DNA of 64,000 nt from Blautia parvula. Lineage in GTDB: Bacteria > Bacillota > Clostridia > Lachnospirales > Lachnospiraceae. Within the stretch, counting starts at the first letter, position 1; each line of letters begins with the position of its first letter. Below, one piece after another: positions 51,425 through 60,551 of this stretch. Under the pieces are notes generated by a model that worked only from the letters and a program-made list of their open reading frames with translations, was not told the origin of the DNA and did no database searches. The position numbers were made by a program, and so were the translations under genes. The stretch covers positions 4,014,501 through 4,078,500 of the forward strand of contig NZ_CP084061.1 in NCBI RefSeq assembly GCF_020215665.1. The letters run 5' to 3'.

Positions 51425-53452
51425 TCACCTGCCTATTCTGTAAATCGTAGCTGTTGTCTTGTATCTGCCCAAACGCAGTGCTTCGTTATGGTCTGGCACA
51501 AAAATATCCACACGGTGGATGTCATTCTCAATACCCGAACCACCGCGGTCTTCTACGGTATACATGGTCCCGTTTATCATGATCTGTGTGCCAAACGGAT
51601 AATGGCTTGACATTGCCACCATGCCGCGGGCCGCCTGTTTACCGCTGGCAGTGATTCCATCTGCATTGCTGCCGCAGCATTTTGCACATGCACAGTAATG
51701 AGTAACATCCACTTCTAAAGTAGAAATGGGTGTTCCCAACGTATCCCCTGGCACCGGTGCATTAAAATCCACATTTTTGGGACGCCGCAACGATAGTGAT
51801 GCTTCATAGCTGGGCGAATTTAAGATTACACCCTGCCCGCCAGAAGAATGCACCCACATTCGTTCTCCGTTTTCGCCATACCCCGCAAAAATCAGCACAT
51901 GGTTCCATCCGCTTCCATCGGATTCTGCCAAAAAGCCCAAATCACCAGGAAGTAACTCACTTGCTGATACTGCAACGCTATTTGGGTACTGTCCGGAAGT
52001 TCCAGCGCCAATATCTACACCCACAGCAGTATTAAATACCCATGTGCTGAAGCCTGAACAGTCAAGCCCGTATGGGCGTATTGTTCCTGTCGTAGAAGAT
52101 CCTGCAGCTGTTACCAGCTTTGGCGTATTCCATTCATCATTCCAGCCGGGCGCTGATTTACCACCCCAAAAATAGGGAACCTTGCCCACAAGTGACAGGG
52201 CAGTGCTCAGAATATGCTTTCTTGTTGCATTACAATTCTGCCGATTCACAAAGGCGATCAGCTCGGCATCCGTCAGGGGAACTGCCTGTCCACTGCCCAC
52301 AGAGCCATATAGCGTCCGTTTTAACGCATTCGCCATGTTCTGTATTACCTCGCCATAAGTGAGGTTGAACTGGTCATACTTTGCATTCAGATCAATACCA
52401 AACGCCTTGGCAATCACTGCATTGTCAAACGGATGAATGGTACACTCCAGATATTTGATGATCTCAGTTCCTGGAGTCAGAGTTTCCTGCCCATTTGCCA
52501 CATAATAACTTGCCGTCGTTGTTCCCGTAATCTTCCCACCGGAATAAACAGGAATATCCACCGCTACCTCTTTATAGGCATCCACCGTGACAGCAGTATC
52601 GCTGCTATGCGCCTCATCCGGAAGATAGTAGGTTTTGGATGCTGTCTCATACCGATATTGGGGCGTACCATTAATCGTCCCGGTCTGCACCTTATTTGTA
52701 ACTACGGTAAGCGTTATCGGCTTATATGTATAATAGGAAACAGGAATGATAATCTCTTTTTGCTTTTCTTCTGATGTGACGGGAAACATATCCCCAGCAC
52801 AGCCCCGTAACTTTGATACCATATCGTCTTTGCCCGTATTTTGCTGCTGCATGGAGGCTGAATAGGCTGCCAGTATGTAACAGACATCATACCCGGCAGA
52901 ACTCTGCGCATAGTTGACTAGTGCATCCATGGAAAGGTCATAGTCATACCCACCGTCTGCAATCAGTTGATCCACATAAGCAAGCGATTGGTTATATCCT
53001 TCATCTACCACATCGGAAACAGCGCCTGACATCTCCGTATAAGCAGACATCAGGGTTGCTCCTTCTGCCGGTTTTGTACCATCCAGTCCGAAAATACTAT
53101 TTGATATAATTGTCGGCAGGGAAACAATCATGGTAATCAGGAATAACAGAAACAGACAGATACATACCAGTATCTTGAAAAGAGTATGGCGCATTGCCCA
53201 TGCTGCAGACAGGATAGCGCCCCAAGGGCCGCCCGCAGCGGTTCCGGCTGCGATTTCTGCGGCGGCCTTTCCGCCTTCCACACTGGCCTTTACAGTGGCA
53301 GCGGCCGCATTAGCCGTAGCCTCCGCACCTTTTGCTGCCGTCTGCTTTGCTGCTTCCTGACCTGCCTGCTTTGCTGCTTTTGCCATTTGCCCGGCTGCCT
53401 GTCCATAATTATCAGAGCCATCACCGATTTGCTGTTTTTCCGGCTCAGCCAT
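51425..53452 (-). CDS. Peptidoglycan hydrolase with NlpC/P60 and 3D domains (VirB1-like)
   Basis: 675 residues. Ala-rich N-terminal coiled segment (KQAGQEAAKQTAAKGAEATA), one TM near 94-117, and a long extracellular part. An NlpC/P60 domain has Cys465 (GLDCSGF) and His518 (GWNHVLIFAG). A C-terminal 3D/RlpA-like domain (VTHYCACAKCCGSNADG, VEDRGGSGIENDIHRVDIFV) follows. ATG 53452 with GGAGG eight bases upstream is preferred over GTG 53461. It would cut the wall to let the channel through. Fusion of NlpC/P60 to a 3D domain at the end is notable. Confidence 0.92.
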   Translation of the reverse strand: MAEPEKQQIGDGSDNYGQAAGQMAKAAKQAGQEAAKQTAAKGAEATANAAAATVKASVEGGKAAAEIAAGTAAGGPWGAILSAAWAMRHTLFKILVCICLFLLFLITMIVSLPTIISNSIFGLDGTKPAEGATLMSAYTEMSGAVSDVVDEGYNQSLAYVDQLIADGGYDYDLSMDALVNYAQSSAGYDVCYILAAYSASMQQQNTGKDDMVSKLRGCAGDMFPVTSEEKQKEIIIPVSYYTYKPITLTVVTNKVQTGTINGTPQYRYETASKTYYLPDEAHSSDTAVTVDAYKEVAVDIPVYSGGKITGTTTASYYVANGQETLTPGTEIIKYLECTIHPFDNAVIAKAFGIDLNAKYDQFNLTYGEVIQNMANALKRTLYGSVGSGQAVPLTDAELIAFVNRQNCNATRKHILSTALSLVGKVPYFWGGKSAPGWNDEWNTPKLVTAAGSSTTGTIRPYGLDCSGFSTWVFNTAVGVDIGAGTSGQYPNSVAVSASELLPGDLGFLAESDGSGWNHVLIFAGYGENGERMWVHSSGGQGVILNSPSYEASLSLRRPKNVDFNAPVPGDTLGTPISTLEVDVTHYCACAKCCGSNADGITASGKQAARGMVAMSSHYPFGTQIMINGTMYTVEDRGGSGIENDIHRVDIFVPDHNEALRLGRYKTTATIYRIGR

Positions 53453-53520
53453 TGGGTCCACCTCCTTATATCAAACTGCTGTAAAAAAGCAGTGTTATTT
53501 CAACATGAAATATGCAAAGT

Positions 53521-53604
53521 AGCCGAACCAGCATTTTTCCCTGATTCGGCTGCCTGCACTTATTCATGACAATAGATTCCTCGCAGAGCGTGGATTCTAT
53601 TGTA
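53521..53604 (-). other. Two hairpins between VirB6-like and NlpC genes
   Basis: AGCCGAACCA (53521-53530) / TGATTCGGCT (53542-53551) and ACAATAGATTCC (53569-53580) / GGATTCTATTGT (53592-53603). The second lies 1-2 bases after the VirB6 stop codon. No clear T run, so they may stabilise or process the transcript. Confidence 0.5.
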
Positions 53605-55695
53605 TTACCGTTTCCGCCTCGGCGGCTTAATTTCCCCATGATTGCGGGGTTTTGGCTCTCCAAAGCGTGATGGCGTATTCTTATACCGAACAGTTTCCAC
53701 AGAGACTGTCCGTACACTGTCACCGTCATAAACCGGCTTGCCATCCTGGTACACCGGCTTGCGTTCCACGGCGGCTTCGCCGCGAATCGCATACCACTGG
53801 CCTCCACGGGCATCTTCAAACACCTGATAATCCCCACGGGGAGCCGCATACTGGGATGTATCGTAGAACATGGTTCCGGATCCATTTTCATGGCGGACCT
53901 CAAAATGGCCATCCTTACGCCCGGATCCATCCACAGAGGATACCTGCTGTTCATATCCCGGCATAAACTGCTGGAACTGCGCCTGGTTATAGGCAAAAGC
54001 TGCCTCGCCCTGCTCAAATGCAGGCGCTTCAGCGTGCTGCTGCATAGCATACCAGTCTACACCGTTTGCCGACTGCATAATCGTATGCGGTGCATCCGGC
54101 TCATCATAGTAGGCACTGTTGTACCACATGGTATTGCCAGAATCGGAGCTTGCCTCGATCACGCCATCGCCAACCGTCCTGAGGGTTGTTCCCTCGGAAG
54201 CATCGGGAAAAGCCGCTGCAACCTGTGCCGCTTCTGACGGGCTTCCCATAAATGCCGGCGCATCATAAAATGCACCTGCCCCGGCTCCGCTTGCCATCTG
54301 GTACCACTGGCTTCCATCGGAAGCTGTAACCACGGAATGTGGTGCATCTGGTTTCTCAAACTGTGATGTGTTATACATTTCAAGCGCTGTGCTCTTTCCA
54401 TCTGCACCAATTGAAGTTGTACTGATCTGACCACCTGTAATCTGGGTGTCTTTCAACTGCTGGCCCTGCAACTGAGGCATATAGCCCGCAAGGCTGCGGT
54501 CTGCTATCTCCCCGGCAATTGTCCCGGAAACACCGGGATTTCTTGAAGCTACAGAAGAAATGGAGTCTCCTGTAAGAGTAGCGCCATTACGTGCCGCTAT
54601 GCCGCCAAAGGCACGACCGACAAAACCGATGCTGCCACCGGCACCCATACGGCTTCCGCCATCTACAACTGCGTCACGGACAAAGGAATTTGGCTTAAAG
54701 CGTGATGCGAACCCGGAAGCAAATCCGCTTGCGGCTGCACCCGTTCCAGTTGCAGTGCTTGCGCTATGGAACACACTGCCAGCGTTTTTCACACCACCTC
54801 CAACACCGCTGATCACCCGCGCTGCCATCAAAAGCTCCATACCCATGCTGGAACCGGTCTGGGCCACATTCAGCCCCATGGCCGCCAGGTAACTGTCAAA
54901 CTTCTGTGCCGTCTTCAAAAATGCCAGCGCACAGAACAGCCAGAGAAAAATACTGCCCTGACCTGTGGAAAGCGCACCGCCATTTCCGATATACTGCCCC
55001 ATAGAGCTGTTAAAGCCCCTGAGGAACCATACATTCATCACCAGCAGCAAAAGCTGTGATCCCACCATACGGCACCAGCTCTTGAAAACCGGCACTGTTG
55101 TCTTGGAAGCACCCATAGAAAAAGCCAGAGGGGAAGTGTAGCAGAGTACGCCAACCACAATATAGCGTTCAACGGTTTCCAGCAACAGCCGAAAATAATT
55201 CCATCCAAGGGCAATCTCCAGAATGATGAGGAGAAGCAGCCCTACCACCGATACAATGGCTACAATCGTTGTCAAACCATTGGACAGCGCCTGTTCCACA
55301 CCCACAAAGGTAAAATCCTCTGCCGACATGGTAATCTCCATCAAAGCCGTATATGGCGCTCGGGCGATATCCAGCACAATCATAAAAATCGGCTTTGCAT
55401 AGCCAATCAGTAAGGCAAAAATCGAACCTCTTGCCAAAAGCACCCACGGATTTTCTGCCTCCGTGATTGGCCCTCCAAAAACACGAAAAAGCTGCCATAC
55501 CGTTACAAGGAACAGAATTGCCCATGCCGTGTACTGCATGACCGTAAATGCCTTAGATACAAAAGGGAAATATTCTTCCATTGCTGTCATATCTGTCCCC
55601 AGTGCCTGAAGGAACAAACCGGACACCGCATCCATCATCTGCGAGACAATGCTGCTGATCCACGTTACGATTCCTTCAAAAATCCAATCAAGCAT
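53605..55695 (-). CDS. VirB6/TrbL-like channel protein with repeated C-terminus
   Basis: 696 residues. Several TMs in the first 290 (WAILFLVTVWQLFRVF, SIFALLIGYAKPIFMIVLD, TIVAIVSVVGLLLLIILEIA, YIVVGVLCYTSPLAFSM, QLLLLVMNVWFLRGF, IFLWLFCALAFL), then a Gly/Ala/Ser-rich soluble half. The C-terminus holds three ~85-residue repeats with cores M[YWF]YNT..[YF]..PDAPH...DG..WYQM at about 440, 523 and 609. VirB6/TrbL forms part of the channel; repeated tails in this family are unusual. GGAGG precedes the ATG. It follows the pilin-like gene. Confidence 0.85.
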   Translation of the reverse strand: MLDWIFEGIVTWISSIVSQMMDAVSGLFLQALGTDMTAMEEYFPFVSKAFTVMQYTAWAILFLVTVWQLFRVFGGPITEAENPWVLLARGSIFALLIGYAKPIFMIVLDIARAPYTALMEITMSAEDFTFVGVEQALSNGLTTIVAIVSVVGLLLLIILEIALGWNYFRLLLETVERYIVVGVLCYTSPLAFSMGASKTTVPVFKSWCRMVGSQLLLLVMNVWFLRGFNSSMGQYIGNGGALSTGQGSIFLWLFCALAFLKTAQKFDSYLAAMGLNVAQTGSSMGMELLMAARVISGVGGGVKNAGSVFHSASTATGTGAAASGFASGFASRFKPNSFVRDAVVDGGSRMGAGGSIGFVGRAFGGIAARNGATLTGDSISSVASRNPGVSGTIAGEIADRSLAGYMPQLQGQQLKDTQITGGQISTTSIGADGKSTALEMYNTSQFEKPDAPHSVVTASDGSQWYQMASGAGAGAFYDAPAFMGSPSEAAQVAAAFPDASEGTTLRTVGDGVIEASSDSGNTMWYNSAYYDEPDAPHTIMQSANGVDWYAMQQHAEAPAFEQGEAAFAYNQAQFQQFMPGYEQQVSSVDGSGRKDGHFEVRHENGSGTMFYDTSQYAAPRGDYQVFEDARGGQWYAIRGEAAVERKPVYQDGKPVYDGDSVRTVSVETVRYKNTPSRFGEPKPRNHGEIKPPRRKR

Positions 55696-55732
55696 CTATT
55701 ATCACCTCCTCCATCTGCTTTTTCTTTTCTGG

Positions 55733-56092
55733 TTAACCTGTGTAGTTGCCGCCAGCAATGAGAGGCTGCAGATAGGCAACAACGAACCCCAGAGAATTGA
55801 GGACAATCCACGTCACTACAATTCGTTTGAGCCAGCTCGTTGCCTCATCGACTGCGCGCTGGTTTCTGGAAATCATCCTGACAATCAGCGCAATGGCCGC
55901 TGCTGTTACCGCCACAATGGTGCTGATACCCACCAGCTGGCCGTATACATCCTTCATGATCGTCGAAAATCGGTTCCAGATTGTGTCCGCCATGACAGGC
56001 TGCAGCGAGATCAGCATTGCAGATGCCATGCCAACCAGCGACCAGTAGGCTGTCTTCATGCGCCCTCCGCCTCTTTTGATTTGTTTAACCAT
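55733..56092 (-). CDS. VirB2/TrbC-like small membrane protein
   Basis: 119 residues. Signal-like N-terminal hydrophobic stretch (SLVGMASAMLISLQPVMA) and two further TMs (ISTIVAVTAAAIALIVRMIS and IVVTWIVLNSLGFVVAYLQP). Size, signal and placement before the VirB6-like gene fit a pilin-like T4SS subunit. ATG 56092 has a perfect AAGGAGGT at 7-base spacing; ATG 56059 also has a site. The family name cannot be given with certainty. Confidence 0.78.
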   Translation of the reverse strand: MVKQIKRGGGRMKTAYWSLVGMASAMLISLQPVMADTIWNRFSTIMKDVYGQLVGISTIVAVTAAAIALIVRMISRNQRAVDEATSWLKRIVVTWIVLNSLGFVVAYLQPLIAGGNYTG

Positions 56093-56124
56093 GCCGAGTA
56101 CCTCCTTCTTTGATTTTAGGCAAT

Positions 56125-56170
56125 AAAAAATGCCGCTTCTAAAAGCGCTTTCAGCTTCAGAAACGGCATC
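56125..56170 (-). terminator. Leader terminator before the T4SS genes
   Basis: ATGCCGCTTCT (56130-56140) / AGAAACGGCAT (56159-56169) with a TTTTTTATT run on the minus strand. It lies between a promoter and the ATG at 56092, so it can act as an attenuator. Confidence 0.75.
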
Positions 56171-56203
56171 TTTGTCTGCCCACTCCCAGTTTGGGATGAT
56201 ACA

Positions 56204-56232
56204 AGTATAGCACGGCTTTATTCCCCTGTCAT
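56204..56232 (-). promoter_or_regulatory. Promoter before the T4SS genes
   Basis: On the minus strand ATGACA (56232-56227), 17-bp spacer, TATACT (56209-56204). Confidence 0.65.
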
Positions 56233-56280
56233 CGGCGGAACATATGCCATTTTTATGCCATTTTGTTTACCCCGAAATTG

Positions 56281-56913
56281 TCATTCCAAATGTTCAAAAA
56301 GCGTCAGCAGCTCCAGCCATACATCCACATCCTCGCTGGGCGCTGACCACAGACGAATGGAAAGAATTGAGATTGCCTGCTCACGAAGCCTGTAGTAATG
56401 CCTCTGTGATAAATCCAGCCGGAACAGTATCTCCTCCAGCTTCAGCTTTTCCGGCGCCAGATAGGCTGTATAGATCAGCTGATACAGCTTCTCACCCCGT
56501 GTCGGTTCCTTACGGAGAACCGCCATTGCCTCGTTAAACCGATCCAGCAGCAATCTCGATCTTGCCGCAGCTTCCAGACGGCTCTCCATCCTTTTGTTCC
56601 CAATGGCCATCTCCAGATCCAGCCTGTCCACCATTCGGTCAAAATTCTCAAACGGAGCCTCCAGTTCCTGCAAAATCTCCTCCGGGTAACAGCTGAACAC
56701 CCAGACCATTTTCCTGTAATTTTTGAGGAGCATCTGGGTATTGTGATAAGCATTCCGCTTTTTCTCCTTCTGGGCAGCACGCACCTTCTCATCATCAATT
56801 TTTTGATCACCAAGAATCCCTCGCTTTGTAAGAAGGGAAATAAATGCGTCTGACTGCGCCAATATCCTGTTTTCCTGCTGTTCATACAGCTTTTTTTCAT
56901 CCTGCTTGCTCAT
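56281..56913 (-). CDS. Putative transcription regulator with sigma-region-4-like end
   Basis: 210 residues, mostly helical with a coiled N-terminal part (KLYEQQENRILAQSDAFISL, then RAAQKEKKRNAYHNTQMLL). The C-terminus (YLAPEKLKLEEILFRLDLSQ, then RHYYRLREQAISILSIRLW) resembles the HTH of ArpU/RinA or sigma region 4. AAAGGAG precedes the ATG. It overlaps the preceding gene by 17 bases and is followed by the promoter/attenuator of the transfer operon, so it may activate it. Confidence 0.7.
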   Translation of the reverse strand: MSKQDEKKLYEQQENRILAQSDAFISLLTKRGILGDQKIDDEKVRAAQKEKKRNAYHNTQMLLKNYRKMVWVFSCYPEEILQELEAPFENFDRMVDRLDLEMAIGNKRMESRLEAAARSRLLLDRFNEAMAVLRKEPTRGEKLYQLIYTAYLAPEKLKLEEILFRLDLSQRHYYRLREQAISILSIRLWSAPSEDVDVWLELLTLFEHLE

Positions 56914-57967
56914 ATGTAAAATACTCCTTTGCTATTTTTGTGATATCCACCGGCTCACATGGCCCGCGGATTTTACTCGTTTCAATCACTGCCTGTGTTA
57001 TATAACCTTTATCTTGGCAGTCATATCCACAATTCTTACAATTCCTACACGGAGAAAGATACGCGCGTATTATAGGGGCCGAAAGTGCAACGCGGTTTTC
57101 AGGCTGCATGGCCGTCTCCGGAGTGCTGCTCTGGGCCAGTCTGCGGCTATACCATGTAATGAGCTTGTTCATATGCTCATGGTCTGAACCTGTCTTATGC
57201 GTATTTGCACCACACATGCGTATTTCATAAAGAATACGTTGAATCTTCTCCTGGTTTGGAATCGAAACCTCTGATCCTGTCGGATACAGTTTATTAAAAA
57301 TGAGACAGCCATAAGAACCAGGAAGACGGTATAGAGCAAAGACATCCCCATGCTTTTTCATGAATCTCCATACCTTTGTCTTTTCCCAGCCCCAGCGCTG
57401 TCCCAAGGTTTCCAATGTCAGTAAAGCCCCGTATTTCCCATACTGAACGGTCGGAGCCATAAAAGAAAACGCATTGTTCGGATCTTCCCATACGGAATGG
57501 CACCAGAGATCCATCCATGCGTCCGATTCCTCAAAGATATATCGCTTCTCCGCAAGATGTTCTGTAATATTACGCGGAAGGCATAGAAAACCATAGCCTT
57601 CTGTGGCATAAACAGCACCCTGCATACATTCCTTTCCGGAACATTTCACTACCCAATCTGTAATTTGATATGTCAGCTTTTTCGTTTTAGAGTCAAGCGT
57701 ATACTGCACATAACCTAAGTCAGCCATCGTCTGAAGCACTTCCAGAGCCTTCTGACGGCTTTTTAGGCCGAGGATGCTCTTTAACCCTACGACACCTCCT
57801 GACCACATTCCGGGGCTTACAGCGTTGATATGCCCACAGTAGAGGGCTTGTCCCTTGCGGAATGCCGCACGGGACGCTAAACGCGCCCATGCACCCATGA
57901 CTCCCTTGCCCTCAGGCAGACGATTTCTGGGCAGCTTTACCCACTGGTATTTCCTCAGACATTTCAC
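56897..57967 (-). CDS. Hypothetical conjugative-element protein with Cys cluster
   Basis: 356 residues, GTG start at 57967 behind GGAGGG at 7-base spacing. The N-terminal region has winged-helix character (SRQKALEVLQTMADLGYVQY, then RWGWEKTKVWRFMKKHGD). Near the C-terminus is CRNCKNCGYDCQDKGYI, a zinc-binding-like cluster. It could be a replication or regulatory protein; no active-site motif of a known initiator or relaxase is visible. Not recognised. Confidence 0.7.
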   Translation of the reverse strand: MKCLRKYQWVKLPRNRLPEGKGVMGAWARLASRAAFRKGQALYCGHINAVSPGMWSGGVVGLKSILGLKSRQKALEVLQTMADLGYVQYTLDSKTKKLTYQITDWVVKCSGKECMQGAVYATEGYGFLCLPRNITEHLAEKRYIFEESDAWMDLWCHSVWEDPNNAFSFMAPTVQYGKYGALLTLETLGQRWGWEKTKVWRFMKKHGDVFALYRLPGSYGCLIFNKLYPTGSEVSIPNQEKIQRILYEIRMCGANTHKTGSDHEHMNKLITWYSRRLAQSSTPETAMQPENRVALSAPIIRAYLSPCRNCKNCGYDCQDKGYITQAVIETSKIRGPCEPVDITKIAKEYFTYEQAG

Positions 57968-57984
57968 TCAGGTACCCTCCTTCC

Positions 57985-58034
57985 TTAAAAATGGGCATAA
58001 AAATAGGGCGGCTCCCTAAAATAAGAAACCGCCC
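57985..58034 (-). terminator. Terminator upstream of the 57967 gene
   Basis: GGGCGG (58006-58011) / CCGCCC (58029-58034), then CTATTTTTAT on the minus strand. Confidence 0.6.
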
Positions 58035-58049
58035 GGCGATAAGTTGCTA

Positions 58050-58535
58050 TTAAATTCTTACAATCAGACCTTCAAGGTTGTCCGTCTTGATTCCAGACAG
58101 ATACCAGCCATCTCCCATTTCAATTCTGGTTGGTACCCATTCTCCATTGATCAGAATATCCAGCCTCTCCCCACATTGAAGCCCCCCGTAATAATTCTCC
58201 AGATCAAATCGGATATCCATTCGCCCAGTCTGGGCATCTAATGTTAATGCTCCTTGTCTCATATCATTATCCTCACTTTTCATGTTTTCATCCATCTCGG
58301 ATGTATCCTCTTTGCGTCGCAATATTCTGAGATACTCTTCAAAAATATCTCGCCGTATTAAAACCCGCTTTCCAATCTTATACACCGCACCTGCTTCATG
58401 GGCCAACCTTGTAAAGACTTTCAGACCCAGTCCGTAATAATCAGCGCCCTCATAATAGGTGACGAATTCATGCTGCATCATCTTCGCATCCTCATCGTCC
58501 AGCATATCCGAAAACATCCATAGATTCCCACTCAT
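58050..58535 (-). CDS. DUF6462/DUF5348-type DNA-binding-like protein
   Basis: 161 residues with two parts. The first half (HEFVTYYEGADYYGLGLKVF, then AVYKIGKRVLIRRDIFEEYL) is an excisionase/MerR-like fold of the kind named DUF6462. The second (GRMDIRFDLENYYGGLQCGE, then RLDILINGEWVPTRIEM) matches DUF5348. Both occur in clostridial integrative elements. ATGA overlaps the upstream small gene. May help excision or regulation. Confidence 0.72.
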   Translation of the reverse strand: MSGNLWMFSDMLDDEDAKMMQHEFVTYYEGADYYGLGLKVFTRLAHEAGAVYKIGKRVLIRRDIFEEYLRILRRKEDTSEMDENMKSEDNDMRQGALTLDAQTGRMDIRFDLENYYGGLQCGERLDILINGEWVPTRIEMGDGWYLSGIKTDNLEGLIVRI

Positions 58536-58804
58536 TCTTTATCCTCCTGTGAAGCCAAGGTACTCGGTTCATGAAACTGTTCCAGATATTCATCGAAAAT
58601 ATCCCGGTTAATCAGAACGGTTCCATCCATTCGATATATAGCTCCTGCTTTACCAGCGAGTTCCAACAGCTTCTTGTGCGTAATACTATAAACGATTTCT
58701 GCATCCTTATACCGGAGGAACTGCCTGCGCAGCCTCTTTGCACTTTCTCGCACATCATTTCGTTTTTTCAAATCATAATAGGCTTTCGTCCTGTCATTAA
58801 TCAT
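58532..58804 (-). CDS. DUF6462-like excisionase-type protein
   Basis: 90 residues: KRLRRQFLRYKDAEIVYSIT, then KLLELAGKAGAIYRMDGTVL and RDIFDEYLEQF. Same fold family as the N-terminal half of the next gene; the TGA of this gene overlaps the next ATG. GGAGG precedes the ATG. Typically found beside integrases; here no integrase is present. Function inferred from family only. Confidence 0.75.
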   Translation of the reverse strand: MINDRTKAYYDLKKRNDVRESAKRLRRQFLRYKDAEIVYSITHKKLLELAGKAGAIYRMDGTVLINRDIFDEYLEQFHEPSTLASQEDKE

Positions 58805-58854
58805 AAATTAAATCCTCCATCCGATTTGTTGCTCGACAGAGAGTTGCACCAAAC

Positions 58855-58900
58855 GAAAAAAAGAGAACACCTTTGAAATTTCTTTCAAAAAGTGTTCTCT
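58855..58900 (-). terminator. Terminator between lysS and the element
   Basis: AGAGAACAC (58862-58870) / GTGTTCTCT (58892-58900), with inner TTTGAAA/TTTCAAA pairs; T run on the minus strand. It stops lysS transcription from entering the element. Confidence 0.85.
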
Positions 58901-58958
58901 CAACGATACGTGCTGTATTGCGTTTCAGCCGTCAACTATTCATTCTGCGTCGTAATTC

Positions 58959-58974
58959 TTCGTATTGATACGAA
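58959..58974. promoter_or_regulatory. Palindrome TTCGTATTGATACGAA
   Basis: 7-base arms with a 2-base centre, between the terminator and lysS. A candidate repressor or recombinase site. Confidence 0.45.
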
Positions 58975-58977
58975 AAA

Positions 58978-59038
58978 TCGTTGTCAATTTGTTGTCAACT
59001 CGGATTTAATGAGCCGGAAACCCTTGATTTTACTGGGT
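58978..59038. other. Possible attachment-site region at the lysS 3' end
   Basis: Direct repeats GTTGTCAA (58980-59001 region) followed by CCGGAAACCC-TTGATTTTACT-GGGTTT, whose AAACCC/GGGTTT arms resemble a recombinase core site. It sits directly between the last element gene and the stop of lysS. A similar CCGGAAACCCC-TTG string occurs at 4706-4720. No integrase is present to confirm it. Confidence 0.4.
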
Positions 59039-60532
59039 TTATTTGTCGATGGGCTTCATTGTCGGGAAGCATAATACATCTCTGATCGCTGCAGAATCTG
59101 TCAGGAGCATAACCATACGGTCAATACCGAATCCGATACCGCCTGTAGGAGGCATACCGATCTCCAGTGCGTTCAGGAAATCTTCATCTGTGGTGTTGGC
59201 TTCCTCATCGCCCTGGGCCAGCAGTGCTTCCTGTGCTTTGAAGCGCTCTCTCTGGTCGATGGGGTCATTTAACTCGGAATAAGCGTTTGCCATCTCCCAG
59301 CCATTCATGAAGAACTCAAAACGCTCTGTGTACTCCGGATTCTCCGGCTTTTTCTTTGTCAGCGGAGAAATCTCAATGGGATGGTCCATAACAAATGTAG
59401 GCTGGATCAGATGCTCCTCTGCGAACTCCTCGAAGAACAGGCTCAGGATATCACCTTTCTGGTGTCTCTCCTCAAACTCTACATGATGCTCTTTTGCTGC
59501 AGCTCTTGCCTCTTCCAGTGTATGAATCTCATCAAAATCAACGCCGGCATATTTCTTGACAGCATCCACCATAGTAATTCTCTCGAACGGTTTGCCCAGA
59601 TCCATCTCCACGCCATTGTAAGTGATCACAGTGGTTCCCAGAACCTCCTGCGCCACATGGCGATACAGGTTCTCTGTCAGGTCCATCATTCCCTTGTAAT
59701 CTGTGTAAGCCTGATACAGCTCCATCAGGGTAAATTCCGGGTTGTGTCTGGTATCCAGACCCTCGTTGCGGAATACTCGTCCGATCTCGTATACGCGCTC
59801 CATGCCGCCAACGATCAGTCTCTTCAGATACAGTTCCAGGGAGATACGCAGCTTAAAGTCCTCGTCAAGAGCATTGAAATGTGTCTCGAAGGGTCTTGCG
59901 GCTGCACCGCCTGCATTTGCCACCAGCATAGGGGTCTCCACCTCCATAAATCCCTGGCCGTCCAGGTATTTACGGATGCTGCTGATGATCTTGGAACGTT
60001 TGATGAAAGTGTCCTTTACTTCCGGGTTCATGATCAGGTCCACATATCTCTGACGGTAACGCAGGTCTGTGTTGGTCAGACCATGGAACTTCTCAGGCAG
60101 AACCTGGAGGCTCTTGGATAACAGTGTCACAGCAGAAGCGTGAATGGAGATTTCACCCGTCTTTGTTTTGAAGACTTCGCCTGTGATGCCTACGATGTCG
60201 CCAATGTCCATTTTCTTGAAATCCTGATAGGATTCCACTCCGATACTGTCACGTGCCACATAAGACTGAATGTTGCCCTGTAAATCCTGCACATTGCAGA
60301 AGGAAGCTTTTCCCATGACACGTTTTGACATCATACGTCCTGCTATGGTTACGGATTTTCCTTCCAGCTCTTCAAAAGCATCTTTGATTTCCTGGCTGTG
60401 ATGGGTTACATCGAATTTGACGATCTGAAACGGGTCTTTTCCGTTTGTCTGTAACTCAGCTAATTTTTCACGGCGGACCTTCAATAACTGGTTGACGTCC
60501 TGCTCCTTAACATTCTTTGACTGCTCTGCCAC
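59039..60532 (-). CDS. lysS: Lysyl-tRNA synthetase, class II
   Basis: About 497 residues. N-terminal OB fold ([20 protein letters not shown]) and class II motifs: motif 1 region [20 protein letters not shown], motif 2 [15 protein letters not shown], motif 3 [15 protein letters not shown]. It charges tRNA-Lys. Start chosen at GTG 60532 (MAEQSK...), since the GTG at 60541 abuts its ribosome site. Length is normal. The greA-lysS pair is the usual clostridial order; the conjugative region begins just after its stop. Confidence 0.97.
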   Translation of the reverse strand: MAEQSKNVKEQDVNQLLKVRREKLAELQTNGKDPFQIVKFDVTHHSQEIKDAFEELEGKSVTIAGRMMSKRVMGKASFCNVQDLQGNIQSYVARDSIGVESYQDFKKMDIGDIVGITGEVFKTKTGEISIHASAVTLLSKSLQVLPEKFHGLTNTDLRYRQRYVDLIMNPEVKDTFIKRSKIISSIRKYLDGQGFMEVETPMLVANAGGAAARPFETHFNALDEDFKLRISLELYLKRLIVGGMERVYEIGRVFRNEGLDTRHNPEFTLMELYQAYTDYKGMMDLTENLYRHVAQEVLGTTVITYNGVEMDLGKPFERITMVDAVKKYAGVDFDEIHTLEEARAAAKEHHVEFEERHQKGDILSLFFEEFAEEHLIQPTFVMDHPIEISPLTKKKPENPEYTERFEFFMNGWEMANAYSELNDPIDQRERFKAQEALLAQGDEEANTTDEDFLNALEIGMPPTGGIGFGIDRMVMLLTDSAAIRDVLCFPTMKPIDK

Positions 60533-60551
60533 TTTATACACTCTCCTTCAT

